A stretch of 62,111 nt of DNA from Ectothiorhodospira mobilis (GTDB lineage Bacteria > Pseudomonadota > Gammaproteobacteria > Ectothiorhodospirales > Ectothiorhodospiraceae): contig NZ_FOUO01000014.1 in the NCBI RefSeq assembly GCF_900114895.1, forward strand, positions 1 to 62,111. The letters are read 5' to 3'. A program made the translations under genes and the position numbers. The notes below the pieces were generated by a model. It was not told the DNA's origin and did not search any database. It saw only the letters and a program-made list of their open reading frames with translations. Within the stretch, counting starts at the first letter, position 1; each line of letters opens with the position of its first letter. Shown here in pieces: positions 27,845 to 35,745 of this stretch.

Positions 27845-29005
27845 ATGGAAGCCCCCCGGTTCATCGACCAAGGAGGCGCCCTCCAGGCCCTCTGCGCCCG
27901 CCTGCAGAAGGCCCCGTGGATCGCCCTGGACACGGAATTTTTGCGGGAGAAGACCTATTACCCGCGCCTCTGCCTGGTGCAGGTGGCCACCGAGGAGGAG
28001 GTGGCCTGCATCGACCCCCTGGCCCTTAAGGACCTCGCCCCCCTGACCGCCCTGCTCCAGGATCCGGCCATCCTCAAGGTGCTGCATGCCGGTGCCCAGG
28101 ACCTGGAGATCTTCTTCCACCGGGATGGTCGCGTCCCCACCCCCGTCTTCGACACCCAGGTGGCGGCGGCGCTTCTGGGGCACGGGGACCAGATCGGCTA
28201 TGGCCGTCTGATCCAGGCGGTGCTGGGGGTGGAGCTGGAGAAGGGGCATTCCCGCACCGACTGGAGCCGCCGCCCCCTGGAACCGGAGCAGCTGCGCTAC
28301 GCCGCGGATGACGTGCGGTACCTGGCCCAGGCCTATCCGCGCATGCGCGAGGCCCTGGAGGCCAAGGGGCGCCTGGCCTGGCTGGAAGAGGACTTCCGCC
28401 GCCTGGAGGATGCCGGCAGCTACCGGCCGGACCCGGAGACGATCTGGCAGCGGGTCAAGGGGCTCAACACCCTGCGCCGGCCCCGCCAGATGGCGGTGGT
28501 GCAGGACCTGGCCCGCTGGCGCGAGCAGGAGGCCATGCGCTGCGACCGCCCCCGTCGCTGGCTGCTGCAGGACGAGGTGATCCTGGATCTGGCCCGCCGC
28601 CAGCCCCAAGACCTCCAGACCCTGGCGAAGGTGCGCGGCCTGGCGGAGGCCACGGTACAGCGCCACGGCGAGACCCTGCTGGGTCTGATCCGCGGGGCGA
28701 TGGCGCGCCCCCAGGAAGACTGCCCCACCCCGCCGTCCCGCGGCGGCCGCCCGGATGCCCAACAGGAGGCCCTGGTGGACGTGGCCATGGGGCTGCTGCG
28801 CCACCAGGCCCTGGCCAACGACATCAGCCCCGCGGCCATCGCCACCCGCAGGGATCTGGAGGCCCTGGTGGCGGGAGACCCCCGCTCACCGCTGTTACGG
28901 GGCTGGCGGGCCCGCCTGGCGGGGGATGCCCTGCATGCCTGGCTGCGGGGCGAGACCCGACTGGAGGTGGCCTCGGGCGCCCTCACGGTCACCCCCCGTC
29001 ATTGA
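27845..29005 (+). CDS. rnd: Ribonuclease D
   Basis: 386 residues, matching RNase D (about 375). The DEDDy exonuclease motifs are visible: D29-x-E31 (WIALDTEFLREKTYYP), HAGAQDLEIF and a late YAADDVRYL. An HRDC domain follows (about 215-290, marked by RPRQMAVVQDLARWREQEA) and then a second, weaker C-terminal HRDC-like region. It trims the 3' ends of tRNA precursors. GGGAGG 8 bases upstream supports the ATG at 27845. A short leader ORF ends 2 bases before it. It is divergent from chaN and followed about 100 bases later by slyD. Confidence 0.95.
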   Translation: MEAPRFIDQGGALQALCARLQKAPWIALDTEFLREKTYYPRLCLVQVATEEEVACIDPLALKDLAPLTALLQDPAILKVLHAGAQDLEIFFHRDGRVPTPVFDTQVAAALLGHGDQIGYGRLIQAVLGVELEKGHSRTDWSRRPLEPEQLRYAADDVRYLAQAYPRMREALEAKGRLAWLEEDFRRLEDAGSYRPDPETIWQRVKGLNTLRRPRQMAVVQDLARWREQEAMRCDRPRRWLLQDEVILDLARRQPQDLQTLAKVRGLAEATVQRHGETLLGLIRGAMARPQEDCPTPPSRGGRPDAQQEALVDVAMGLLRHQALANDISPAAIATRRDLEALVAGDPRSPLLRGWRARLAGDALHAWLRGETRLEVASGALTVTPRH

Positions 29006-29105
29006 TCCCGTATGGGGGCAATCGACCCAACGGATGGTGAACTACGGTCCCCATGCGGGTTAGACTGGCCGCTCATTCAAAAAGAGCAGTTGGAGGCACG
29101 GCCGC

Positions 29106-29582
29106 ATGCAGATCGGCAGCAACAAGGTGGTGAGCATCGATTACAAGCTCACCGATGACGAAGGCCGGGTGATCGACGATTCCTCCGAACGGGGCCCCCT
29201 GGACTATCTCCACGGGGCGGGCAACATCATCCCGGGCCTGGAACAGGCCCTGGAGGGGAAAGAGGAAGGCGAGCAGGTGCAGGTACGGGTGGAGCCGGCC
29301 GATGCCTACGGCGAACGCGATGAGGAGATGATCCATACCCTCCACCGCGACCAGTTCCAGGGCGTGGATGAGCTGGCGGTGGGCATGCAGTTCCAGGCGG
29401 GCACCGAGAACGGGGGTGCCCAGATCGTGACCATCACCGCCATCAACGGCGACGATGTGGTGATCGATGCCAACCATCCCCTGGCCGGCACCCCGCTCAA
29501 CTTCGATGTGAAGGTGCGGGGCATTCGTGAGGCCAGCGAGGAAGAGGTGTCCCACGGCCACGTGCACGCGGACGAAGGCTGA
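29106..29582 (+). CDS. slyD: SlyD-type FKBP peptidyl-prolyl isomerase
   Basis: 158 residues. The FKBP core reads VSIDYKLTDDEGRVIDD, GPLDYLHGAGNIIPGLEQALEG and EPADAYGERDEE, with the SlyD insert-in-flap (IF) domain at about 75-125 and the return NHPLAGTPLNFDVKVRGIREA. The His-rich metal-binding tail of E. coli SlyD is reduced here to HGHVHADEG, so nickel binding is probably weak. It is a cytosolic prolyl isomerase and chaperone. A strong bidirectional intrinsic terminator lies 53 bases after the stop, so this looks like a monocistronic gene with its promoter in the 100-base gap after rnd. Confidence 0.95.
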   Translation: MQIGSNKVVSIDYKLTDDEGRVIDDSSERGPLDYLHGAGNIIPGLEQALEGKEEGEQVQVRVEPADAYGERDEEMIHTLHRDQFQGVDELAVGMQFQAGTENGGAQIVTITAINGDDVVIDANHPLAGTPLNFDVKVRGIREASEEEVSHGHVHADEG

Positions 29583-29634
29583 CAACCGACACAACCCGTG
29601 TGTCAGGGGCCGCAACGGTCCTCCATCCCCAATC

Positions 29635-29668
29635 AAAAAGGGCCCCGCCTTGCGGCGGGGCCCTTTTT
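29635..29668. terminator. Strong bidirectional intrinsic terminator
   Basis: AAAAAGGGCCCCGCC-TTGC-GGCGGGGCCCTTTTT is a perfect 15-bp stem including flanking A5/T5 tracts. It serves slyD on the plus strand and the cold-shock gene on the minus strand, which converge here. Confidence 0.95.
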
Positions 29669-29716
29669 CATTCCCTCGTTTTTTTCAATCCCTTGCGGTT
29701 GCGGCGAAGACCGTGC

Positions 29717-29923
29717 TCAGCCTTCCACCGTGACATTGACCGCCTGCAGGCCCTTGGGACCCTGCTGCACTTCGTAGTTCACCCGCTGGCCCTCGGCCAG
29801 GGTCTTGAAACCGTCGGCCTGGATCGCCGAGTAATGCACGAACACGTCGGCACCGCCATCCGCAGGGGCGATAAACCCGAAGCCCTTCGTTTCGTTGAAC
29901 CACTTCACAGTACCGGTAGACAT
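29717..29923 (-). CDS. Cold-shock (CspA-family) protein
   Basis: 68 residues from the ATG at 29923 ([18 protein letters not shown]). RNP-1 KGFGFIAP and RNP-2 VFVHYSAI (Tyr replaces the usual Phe) are intact, and the protein is the family length. It is a single OB fold that binds single-stranded RNA and DNA. The leader up to the next upstream gene is about 260 bases without an obvious coding region, in keeping with the long structured 5' leaders of cold-shock genes. It ends at the shared bidirectional terminator. A second copy lies near 39.4 kb. Confidence 0.95.
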   Translation of the reverse strand: MSTGTVKWFNETKGFGFIAPADGGADVFVHYSAIQADGFKTLAEGQRVNYEVQQGPKGLQAVNVTVEG

Positions 29924-30185
29924 GAATCCTAACCTCAATCTTCTCTTTCAGATGAATACAGCTCCATGCAGCGTGCCTGTGCCGACGTAAAACGCACAAC
30001 TCATTCCGCTACACGCGATGCAGTCTAGCCGCTTCGGGTCCGTCATGCCATAGCAGAAGCGGGACAGCGGGGACCGCCCCCCCCGGAAAACCCCTTCCCA
30101 GCCATCGTTTTCCCTTTCTTTTCATCGTATTAGCCGGCAAGGGAATTTTTCCCGGCAAGCGCCGCCATGGCGCTGCCGAAGGGGT

Positions 30186-30608
30186 TCACAGCGGCCCGTA
30201 GACACCACGACCCCGGTTCTGCAGGCGGCCCTGGCGCTTGAGATAGGAAAGGGTCTGGCTGATGTTGCGGGCCTCCAGCCCACGGGACTCCAGCTCCGCC
30301 CTGATCTGCCGGGTGTTCATCTCCCCCTTCTCCTGCAGCAGCTCCACCACCTTGCGGCTGAGATTGGTGCTGCTGCCATTGGCGCGGCGGGCGGGGGACC
30401 GCCTGCGGCCGCCCCCGAGGCGTTTGATCTCCTTGTCCAGGGCCGCCAGCTCGGCCTTGTGCCGGGCCACCATCTCGCGGCGCTGGGCCATGAGCTCCTC
30501 CAACTTCTCCCGCCGTTCCTGCTCGATCTTTTCCCGTTCCTCTTCCTCACGGCGGCGGGCCAGTTCGTAGAGTTCCTGGGCCGAAAGATTCTCCAATGCC
30601 TGATTCAT
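30186..30608 (-). CDS. Coiled-coil + winged-helix-like hypothetical protein
   Basis: I cannot name this 140-residue protein. Residues about 12-65 form a long charged helix (ELARRREEEEREKIEQERREK, then LMAQRREMVARHKAELAALDKE), almost certainly a coiled coil. After a basic linker GGGRRRSPARRANGSS come about 55 residues (NLSRKVVELLQEKGEMNTRQ and SLGLEARNISQTLSYLKRQG) that look like a winged helix-turn-helix. The overall plan resembles small nucleoid-associated or plasmid-type DNA-binding regulators. The start is supported by GGGGAG 10 bases upstream. It lies between the cold-shock gene and an AT-rich 500-base gap. Its targets are unknown. Confidence 0.75.
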   Translation of the reverse strand: MNQALENLSAQELYELARRREEEEREKIEQERREKLEELMAQRREMVARHKAELAALDKEIKRLGGGRRRSPARRANGSSTNLSRKVVELLQEKGEMNTRQIRAELESRGLEARNISQTLSYLKRQGRLQNRGRGVYGPL

Positions 30609-31108
30609 ATCTGTCTATCTCCCCATGGATCCTTCGTGAAAGACGCAGAACGCAGACCGGAAGGTCTCCCCGGAAATACATTTCACCCGGCGCATTCGCC
30701 ATCGTATTCCCTATGGCCCACTGCCGGGAAAATCAACCGCATCAGCCAGGGGCGATGATTCGCATTACCATGCCTACGTCCTACAGCAAAAACACGATCC
30801 ATTTTATTTTTGGCGAGAAATCATACAATGTCAAAGTCGATTCAAAAAGGATATGGACACGGGGAACCCCGGCGCACGCATGAACAATAAAAACAATGGA
30901 TGCGCAGCGCCTTTTGGGGCATCGCTTTGCGGCCTGGAAACAAAAACCCTCTGAACCGGGATGCCCTTATGGGACTACATGGAGAAAGGAATGACGCAAA
31001 GTCCTGCAACCCGACCGGGGACACAGGACCCTGCATTGCGTCTCCCGGGACGGGCGTTCAGAATCACCGCTCCCGATTCCGCAAGACATCCCGCCAGCAC
31101 ACGAACCG
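30609..31108. other. 500-base AT-richer intergenic gap
   Basis: No convincing gene. The plus-strand open frame at 30596-30883 lacks a ribosome binding site and any family resemblance. The stretch 30760-30900 is clearly more AT-rich than its surroundings (ATTTTATTTTTGGCG, then AAATCATACAATG), and there are short A-runs near 30890 and 30940. It presumably holds promoters for the coiled-coil gene (minus) and perhaps sprT (plus). I could not fix a clean -35/-10 pair. Confidence 0.5.
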
Positions 31109-31651
31109 ATGCCCCTCGACGACGCACAGCAGCAGGCCATCCGCGATGCCGTACAGGCGTTCTACCGCAGGGCAGGGCCCCATTACGGGGTGGACCCGGC
31201 CCCGCCGGCGGTGCGCTTCGATCTGCGCGGCCGGGCCGCAGGCCAGTGGCGGGTGCTGCGCGGGGAAGAGGCCCTGCGCTTCAATGCCCATCTCTTCGCC
31301 ATGGACTGGGCACGGCAGTTCCCCGATACGGTGGCCCACGAGGTGGCCCACAGCATCATCTACCGGCGTTTCGGCCTGGGGCGGGACCGGCGCCGCCCCC
31401 ACGGGCCGGAATGGCGGGAGGTGATGCAATGGCTGGGATTCGAGCCGCGGGTGACCCACGACTCCGACCTCAGGGGGGTGCCGGTGCGCCGCACACGGCG
31501 CTATGCCTACCGCTGTGGCTGTCAGGTGTACGCCCTGGGGGCCCGGCGGCACCGCTCCGCCCAGTCGGGGGAACGGATCTACTACTGCCGCCGCTGCGGC
31601 CAGACCCTGGTCTACGCCCCGGAGGCGGAGCTGCCGGAGGACGCGGCCTGA
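31109..31651 (+). CDS. SprT-like zinc metalloprotein
   Basis: 180 residues. The zincin motif HEVAH (77-81) with the third ligand HGPEW (H98) defines the SprT domain, and a C-terminal zinc ribbon is visible as CGC (136-138) and CRRC (160-163). E. coli SprT is about 165 residues. Its eukaryotic relative Spartan cleaves DNA-protein crosslinks, so a repair protease role is plausible here but not proven for bacterial SprT. The ribosome binding site is weak. It converges with uup after 28 bases. Confidence 0.9.
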   Translation: MPLDDAQQQAIRDAVQAFYRRAGPHYGVDPAPPAVRFDLRGRAAGQWRVLRGEEALRFNAHLFAMDWARQFPDTVAHEVAHSIIYRRFGLGRDRRRPHGPEWREVMQWLGFEPRVTHDSDLRGVPVRRTRRYAYRCGCQVYALGARRHRSAQSGERIYYCRRCGQTLVYAPEAELPEDAA

Positions 31652-31679
31652 GGGCCCAAGGGGGGGCGAAGGCGCCGAT

Positions 31680-33626
31680 TCAGCCGCCGCCCTCCTCCAG
31701 GGCCTCCCAGCGGGCGTAGGCCTCGGCCAGGGCCCGCTCCTTCTCCTCCATGGCCGCCTGGGTGGCGGTGATCTCCTCCCGGGGGCGTTGATAGAAGGCC
31801 GGGTCCCCCAGGGTCTGCTGCAGGGCGGCCAGTTCCGTCTCCAGGGCCTCGATGCGCCCCGGCAGGGCCTCCAGTTCCCGCTGGTCCTTGTAACTGAGCT
31901 TCTGCGCCGGGCGGCGCGGGGCCTGGCCTGCGGGGGTTGCCTCCTTCCCGGCGGCATCCCCACCCGGGGGGGCCTTGGCGGCAGGGGCCCCGCCGTTCCC
32001 CTCGGGGGGCGACGGGGCCTTGCCGGCGCTGCGGGCGCGCTGGCGCACCCAGTCACTGTACCCCCCCACGGATTCCTCGAAACGCCCGTCGCCGGCCCAG
32101 GCGAGGACGCTGGTGGCCACATTGTCGAGAAAGGCCCGGTCGTGGCTCACCACCAGCACCGTGCCCGGGAACTCCACCACCCGGGCCTCCAGCATCTCCA
32201 GGGTCTCGGCGTCCAGGTCGTTGGTGGGTTCGTCCAGCACCAGGACATTGGCGGGACGGATGAAGAGCTTGGCCAGGAGCAGGCGGTTGCGCTCGCCGCC
32301 GGAGAGGGCCTTCACCGGCTGCCGGGCCCGGGCGGGCTCGAACAGGAAATCCTGCAGGTAGGAGAGCACATGGCGGCTCTCCCCGCCTACGTCGATGCGG
32401 TCGCGGCCCTCCCCCACGTTGTCTACGACGCTGGCCTCCTCGTCCAGGGCGGCGCGGTGCTGGTCGAAATAGGCCACCTCCAGGCGGGTGCCGCGGCGGA
32501 TGTGGCCGGCATCGGGCTCCAGCTGGCCCAACAGCAGGCGCAGCAGGGTGGTCTTGCCCGCGCCGTTGGGACCGAGGATACCCACCTTGTCCCCCCGCAG
32601 GATGAGGGTGGAGAAGTCCCGGATCACCGGTTTGCCTTCGAAACCGAAGGACACCCCCTCCGCCTCCACCACCATGCGCCCGGTATCCCCGGCGGACTGC
32701 AGGGTGAGCCGGGCGCTGCCCTGACGCTCACGGCGCTCGGCGCGCTCGGCCCGCAGGGCCTTCAGGGCCCGCACCCGGCCCTCGTTGCGGGTGCGGCGGG
32801 CCTTGATGCCCTGGCGGATCCAGGCCTCCTCCTGGGCCAGCTTCTTGTCGAAACGCTCGTTCTGGCGCGCCTCCGCCTCCAGGGCCTCGGCCTTGCGCCG
32901 CAGATAGGTGTCGTAGTCCCCGGGCCAGCTGGTGAGGTGTCCCCGGTCCAGTTCCACGATGCGGGTGGCCAGGCGGCGCAGGAAGGCGCGGTCGTGGGTG
33001 ATAAACAGCAGGCTGCCCTCGAACCCCAGCAGGAAGGATTCCAGCCACTCGATGGCCTCCACGTCCAGGTGGTTGGTGGGCTCGTCCAGCAGCAGCAGGT
33101 CCGGCTCCGTCACCAGGGCCCGGGCCAGCAGGACGCGGCGCTTGAGCCCCCCGGAGAGGGCGGAGAATGTCGCCTCCGGGTCCAGTCCCAGGCGCGAGAG
33201 CACCATCTCCACCCGTTGCTCCCGGTTCCAGCCGTCGGCGGCCTCCAGTTCGTTCTGGCAGCGTTCCAGGGCGGAGAGCTGGGCCGCGTCGGCCCCCTGC
33301 TCCATGGCCCGCACCAGTTGGTGGTAGCGCCGCACCAGCGCCCCCAGGGCCCCCAGGCCATCGGCCACCACGTCGAAGACGCTGCCCTCCAGCCCCCCGG
33401 GCACGGCCTGTTCCAGCCGGGCCACCCGCAGGCCTTCGCCGCGCTCGATCTGGCCATCATCAGGGGGGATCTCGCCGCTGATGACGCGCATCAGGGTGGA
33501 CTTGCCGGCGCCGTTGCGGCCCACCAGGCAGACCCGCTCCCCCGGCTCGATGCTCAGGTCCACCCCGTCCAGCAGGGGCGGATGACCATGGCTGAGCTGG
33601 ATGTTGCGCAGGACCAGTGACGGCAT
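31680..33626 (-). CDS. uup: ABC-F ATPase Uup
   Basis: 648 residues from the ATG at 33626 (MPSLVLRNIQLSHGH). The two ABC domains each carry Walker A (GRNGAGKST near residue 37 and GPNGAGKTT near 345), LSGG signatures (LSGGLKRR, LSGGERNR) and Walker B (LLLDEPTNHLDVE, LVLDEPTNDLDAE). The C-terminal 100 residues form a coiled coil that in E. coli Uup binds DNA; the acidic/Lys-rich start of that tail is visible after the linker KAPSPPEGNGGAPA. The length and order match Uup rather than EttA. The role concerns ribosomes and branched-DNA (transposon precise excision) stability. An extended -10 promoter for the neighbouring gene lies upstream on the other strand. Confidence 0.93.
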   Translation of the reverse strand: MPSLVLRNIQLSHGHPPLLDGVDLSIEPGERVCLVGRNGAGKSTLMRVISGEIPPDDGQIERGEGLRVARLEQAVPGGLEGSVFDVVADGLGALGALVRRYHQLVRAMEQGADAAQLSALERCQNELEAADGWNREQRVEMVLSRLGLDPEATFSALSGGLKRRVLLARALVTEPDLLLLDEPTNHLDVEAIEWLESFLLGFEGSLLFITHDRAFLRRLATRIVELDRGHLTSWPGDYDTYLRRKAEALEAEARQNERFDKKLAQEEAWIRQGIKARRTRNEGRVRALKALRAERAERRERQGSARLTLQSAGDTGRMVVEAEGVSFGFEGKPVIRDFSTLILRGDKVGILGPNGAGKTTLLRLLLGQLEPDAGHIRRGTRLEVAYFDQHRAALDEEASVVDNVGEGRDRIDVGGESRHVLSYLQDFLFEPARARQPVKALSGGERNRLLLAKLFIRPANVLVLDEPTNDLDAETLEMLEARVVEFPGTVLVVSHDRAFLDNVATSVLAWAGDGRFEESVGGYSDWVRQRARSAGKAPSPPEGNGGAPAAKAPPGGDAAGKEATPAGQAPRRPAQKLSYKDQRELEALPGRIEALETELAALQQTLGDPAFYQRPREEITATQAAMEEKERALAEAYARWEALEEGGG

Positions 33627-33705
33627 GACGGGATCCGGGATGATGAACTGGACGCCCATTGTAACCCGAGGGCGGCCCGGGCCTCGCGGAGGGATGCGGG
33701 CAACC

Positions 33706-33714
33706 TGTTAAAAT
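33706..33714 (+). promoter_or_regulatory. Extended -10 promoter of the ATPase-metA unit
   Basis: TGTTAAAAT (TG at 33706-33707, TAAAAT at 33709-33714) resembles an extended -10 element, about 33 bases upstream of the GTG start at 33747. No convincing -35 lies upstream, as is usual for extended -10 promoters. Confidence 0.45.
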
Positions 33715-33746
33715 GCCCGCATATCCCATTGCGACGGAACCACCCC

Positions 33747-34595
33747 GTGAAACTCACGCCTTCCGAATACCGGCTGTGGAGAAACAAGTGCATCACCCTG
33801 CTGGGGATGTCCGGTGTGGGCAAGACGCGGCTCGCCCATCTGCTGCGCCGCGCCCACTGGTTCCACTTCTCCGGCGACTACCGCATCGGCAGCCGGTACC
33901 TGGACGAGCCCATCCTGGACAACATCAAGCGCCAGGTGATGCATATCGAGTTCCTGCGGGACCTGCTGCGCTCGGACTCCATCAGCATCGTGAACAACCT
34001 CTCCGTGGACAACCTGCAGCCGGTATCCAGTTTCCTGGGCAAGCTGGGCAACCCGGAGCGGGGCGGGCTCTCCCTGAAGGAATTCAAGCGCCGCCAGCGC
34101 CTGCACCACGACGCCGAGGTGGCGGCCATGCGCGATGTGCCCGAGTTCATCCGCAAGGCCCACGAGATCTACGGCTACGACCATGTGGTCAACGACGCCG
34201 GCGGCAGCGTCTGCGAGCTGGAGGACCCCGGGGTCATGGAACTGCTGGCGGAGCACTCCCTGATCATCTACATCAAGGCCACGGAACGGGATGAGCAGCA
34301 ACTGATGCAACGGGCGGAGGAAAGCCCCAAACCCCTGTTCTACCGGGAGGACTTCCTGGACCGGGAACTGGACATCTATCTCCGGGAGAACCACCTGGAC
34401 TACGTGGCCCAGATCGACCCGGACGCCTTCGTGCGCTGGATGTTCCCGCGCCTGTTCCGCGACCGCCTGCCCCGCTACGAGCGCCTGGCGGAGCAGTACG
34501 GCTACACCATCACCACCGATGAACTGGCCCGGGTGCGCAACGAGGCCCAGTTCAACCAGCTGATCGAGCTGGCCCTGGAACGGCGGCCGGACTGA
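33747..34595 (+). CDS. P-loop ATPase of unknown function upstream of metA
   Basis: 282 residues from the GTG at 33747; a TTG 18 bases earlier is also in frame. The Walker A GMSGVGKTRLA (20-30) is perfect. The rest includes FSGDYRIGSRYL, VNNLSVDNLQPVSSFLG and a long helical C-terminal half (ERDEQQLMQRAEESPKPL, YGYTITTDELA). Nothing else identifies a family I can name. It looks like a small kinase- or shikimate-like NTPase rather than an AAA+ protein. metA begins 33 bases after its stop, so they are probably co-transcribed from an extended -10 promoter. A role in regulating homoserine acylation is only a guess. Confidence 0.82.
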   Translation: MKLTPSEYRLWRNKCITLLGMSGVGKTRLAHLLRRAHWFHFSGDYRIGSRYLDEPILDNIKRQVMHIEFLRDLLRSDSISIVNNLSVDNLQPVSSFLGKLGNPERGGLSLKEFKRRQRLHHDAEVAAMRDVPEFIRKAHEIYGYDHVVNDAGGSVCELEDPGVMELLAEHSLIIYIKATERDEQQLMQRAEESPKPLFYREDFLDRELDIYLRENHLDYVAQIDPDAFVRWMFPRLFRDRLPRYERLAEQYGYTITTDELARVRNEAQFNQLIELALERRPD

Positions 34596-34628
34596 ACGGC
34601 CGCCCCGACCCCAGACCGGATCCACACC

Positions 34629-35705
34629 ATGCCCCTTGTCGCCCACACCCCGCTACCCACCTTCCAGCGCCTGAAGCAGGAGGGCCAGACCGTCCTCACG
34701 GGGGACTACGCCCTGCGCCAGGACATCCGCGCCATGCACATCGGCCTGCTGAACATGATGCCGGACGCCGCCCTGGCGGCCACGGAGCGCCAGTTCTTCC
34801 GGCTGGTGGGGGAGAGCAACCAGATTGCCCAGTTCTACCTCCACCCCTTCACCCTGGACGCCCTGGAACGGGGCCCCAAGGGCCGGGAACACGTGCAGCG
34901 CTTCTACGAACCCTGGGAGAAGATCCAGGAAGAGGGCCTGGACGCCCTGATCATCACCGGCGCCAACGTCACCCAGGTGGACCTGTCCCTGGAGCCCTTC
35001 TGGGAGCCCCTGATCGAGGTGATCGACTGGGCCTACGAGAACGTCACCTCCACCCTGTGCTCCTGCCTGGCCACCCATGCGGTGATGCAGTTCCGCTACG
35101 GACAGACCCGCCGGCCCCTGGGCTTCAAGCGCTGGGGGGTCTATCCCCATCGGGTGGTGGATCGGGCCCACCCCCTGGTGGCGGGGGTGAACACCCGATT
35201 CGACGTCCCCCATTCCCGCTTCAACGAGATCTCCCGGGAGCAGTTCGAGGCCGCCGGGCTGAAGGTGCTGGTGGAGAGCGAGGAGGCCGGGGTGCACCTG
35301 GCGGTAAGCGAGGACCAGTTCCGCATCGTCTTCTTCCAGGGGCATCCGGAGTACGACATCATCAGCCTGCTCAAGGAATACAAGCGGGAGGTGCGCCGCT
35401 ACGCCGAGGGCGGCCGTCCGGACTACCCGCCCATCGTGCAGAACTACTTCACCCTCAAGGGCGAAGCCATCCTGGAGGAATACCGGGAGCTGCTGAACTG
35501 CGCCCTGGCCCGGGGGGAGACCCCGTCGGAATTCCCCGAGGGGCTGCTCATCGAGCAACTGGACAACACCTGGCACGACACCGCCGAGGCGGTGATCAAC
35601 AACTGGATCGGCAACGTCTACCAGTCCACCCACATCGACCGCAAGAAGCCCTTCCGCGACGAGGTGGATCCCCAGGACCCCCTGGGACGGCGGCACGGCG
35701 CCTGA
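34629..35705 (+). CDS. metA: Homoserine O-acyltransferase (MetA family)
   Basis: 358 residues, slightly longer than E. coli MetA (309). Family blocks include IGLLNMMPDAALAATERQFFRL, GANVTQVDL, the nucleophile Cys146 (CSCLATHAV), PHSRFNEI and FFQGHPEYD (His/Glu of the triad). It acylates homoserine to start methionine synthesis, with metY 18 kb upstream as the likely next enzyme. The residue aligned with E. coli Gly111 / Bacillus cereus Glu111, which sets succinyl versus acetyl preference, appears to be Thr115 here, so the acyl donor cannot be read off. It is co-transcribed with the upstream P-loop ATPase. Confidence 0.9.
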   Translation: MPLVAHTPLPTFQRLKQEGQTVLTGDYALRQDIRAMHIGLLNMMPDAALAATERQFFRLVGESNQIAQFYLHPFTLDALERGPKGREHVQRFYEPWEKIQEEGLDALIITGANVTQVDLSLEPFWEPLIEVIDWAYENVTSTLCSCLATHAVMQFRYGQTRRPLGFKRWGVYPHRVVDRAHPLVAGVNTRFDVPHSRFNEISREQFEAAGLKVLVESEEAGVHLAVSEDQFRIVFFQGHPEYDIISLLKEYKREVRRYAEGGRPDYPPIVQNYFTLKGEAILEEYRELLNCALARGETPSEFPEGLLIEQLDNTWHDTAEAVINNWIGNVYQSTHIDRKKPFRDEVDPQDPLGRRHGA

Positions 35706-35745
35706 ACCCCGTCCCCCAACCCACAAGGAACCCGCAGCAAGCGCC

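Noticed and set aside
30596-30883. 95-residue open frame in the AT-rich gap
   Set aside because: No ribosome binding site, no domain resemblance, composition unlike the neighbours.
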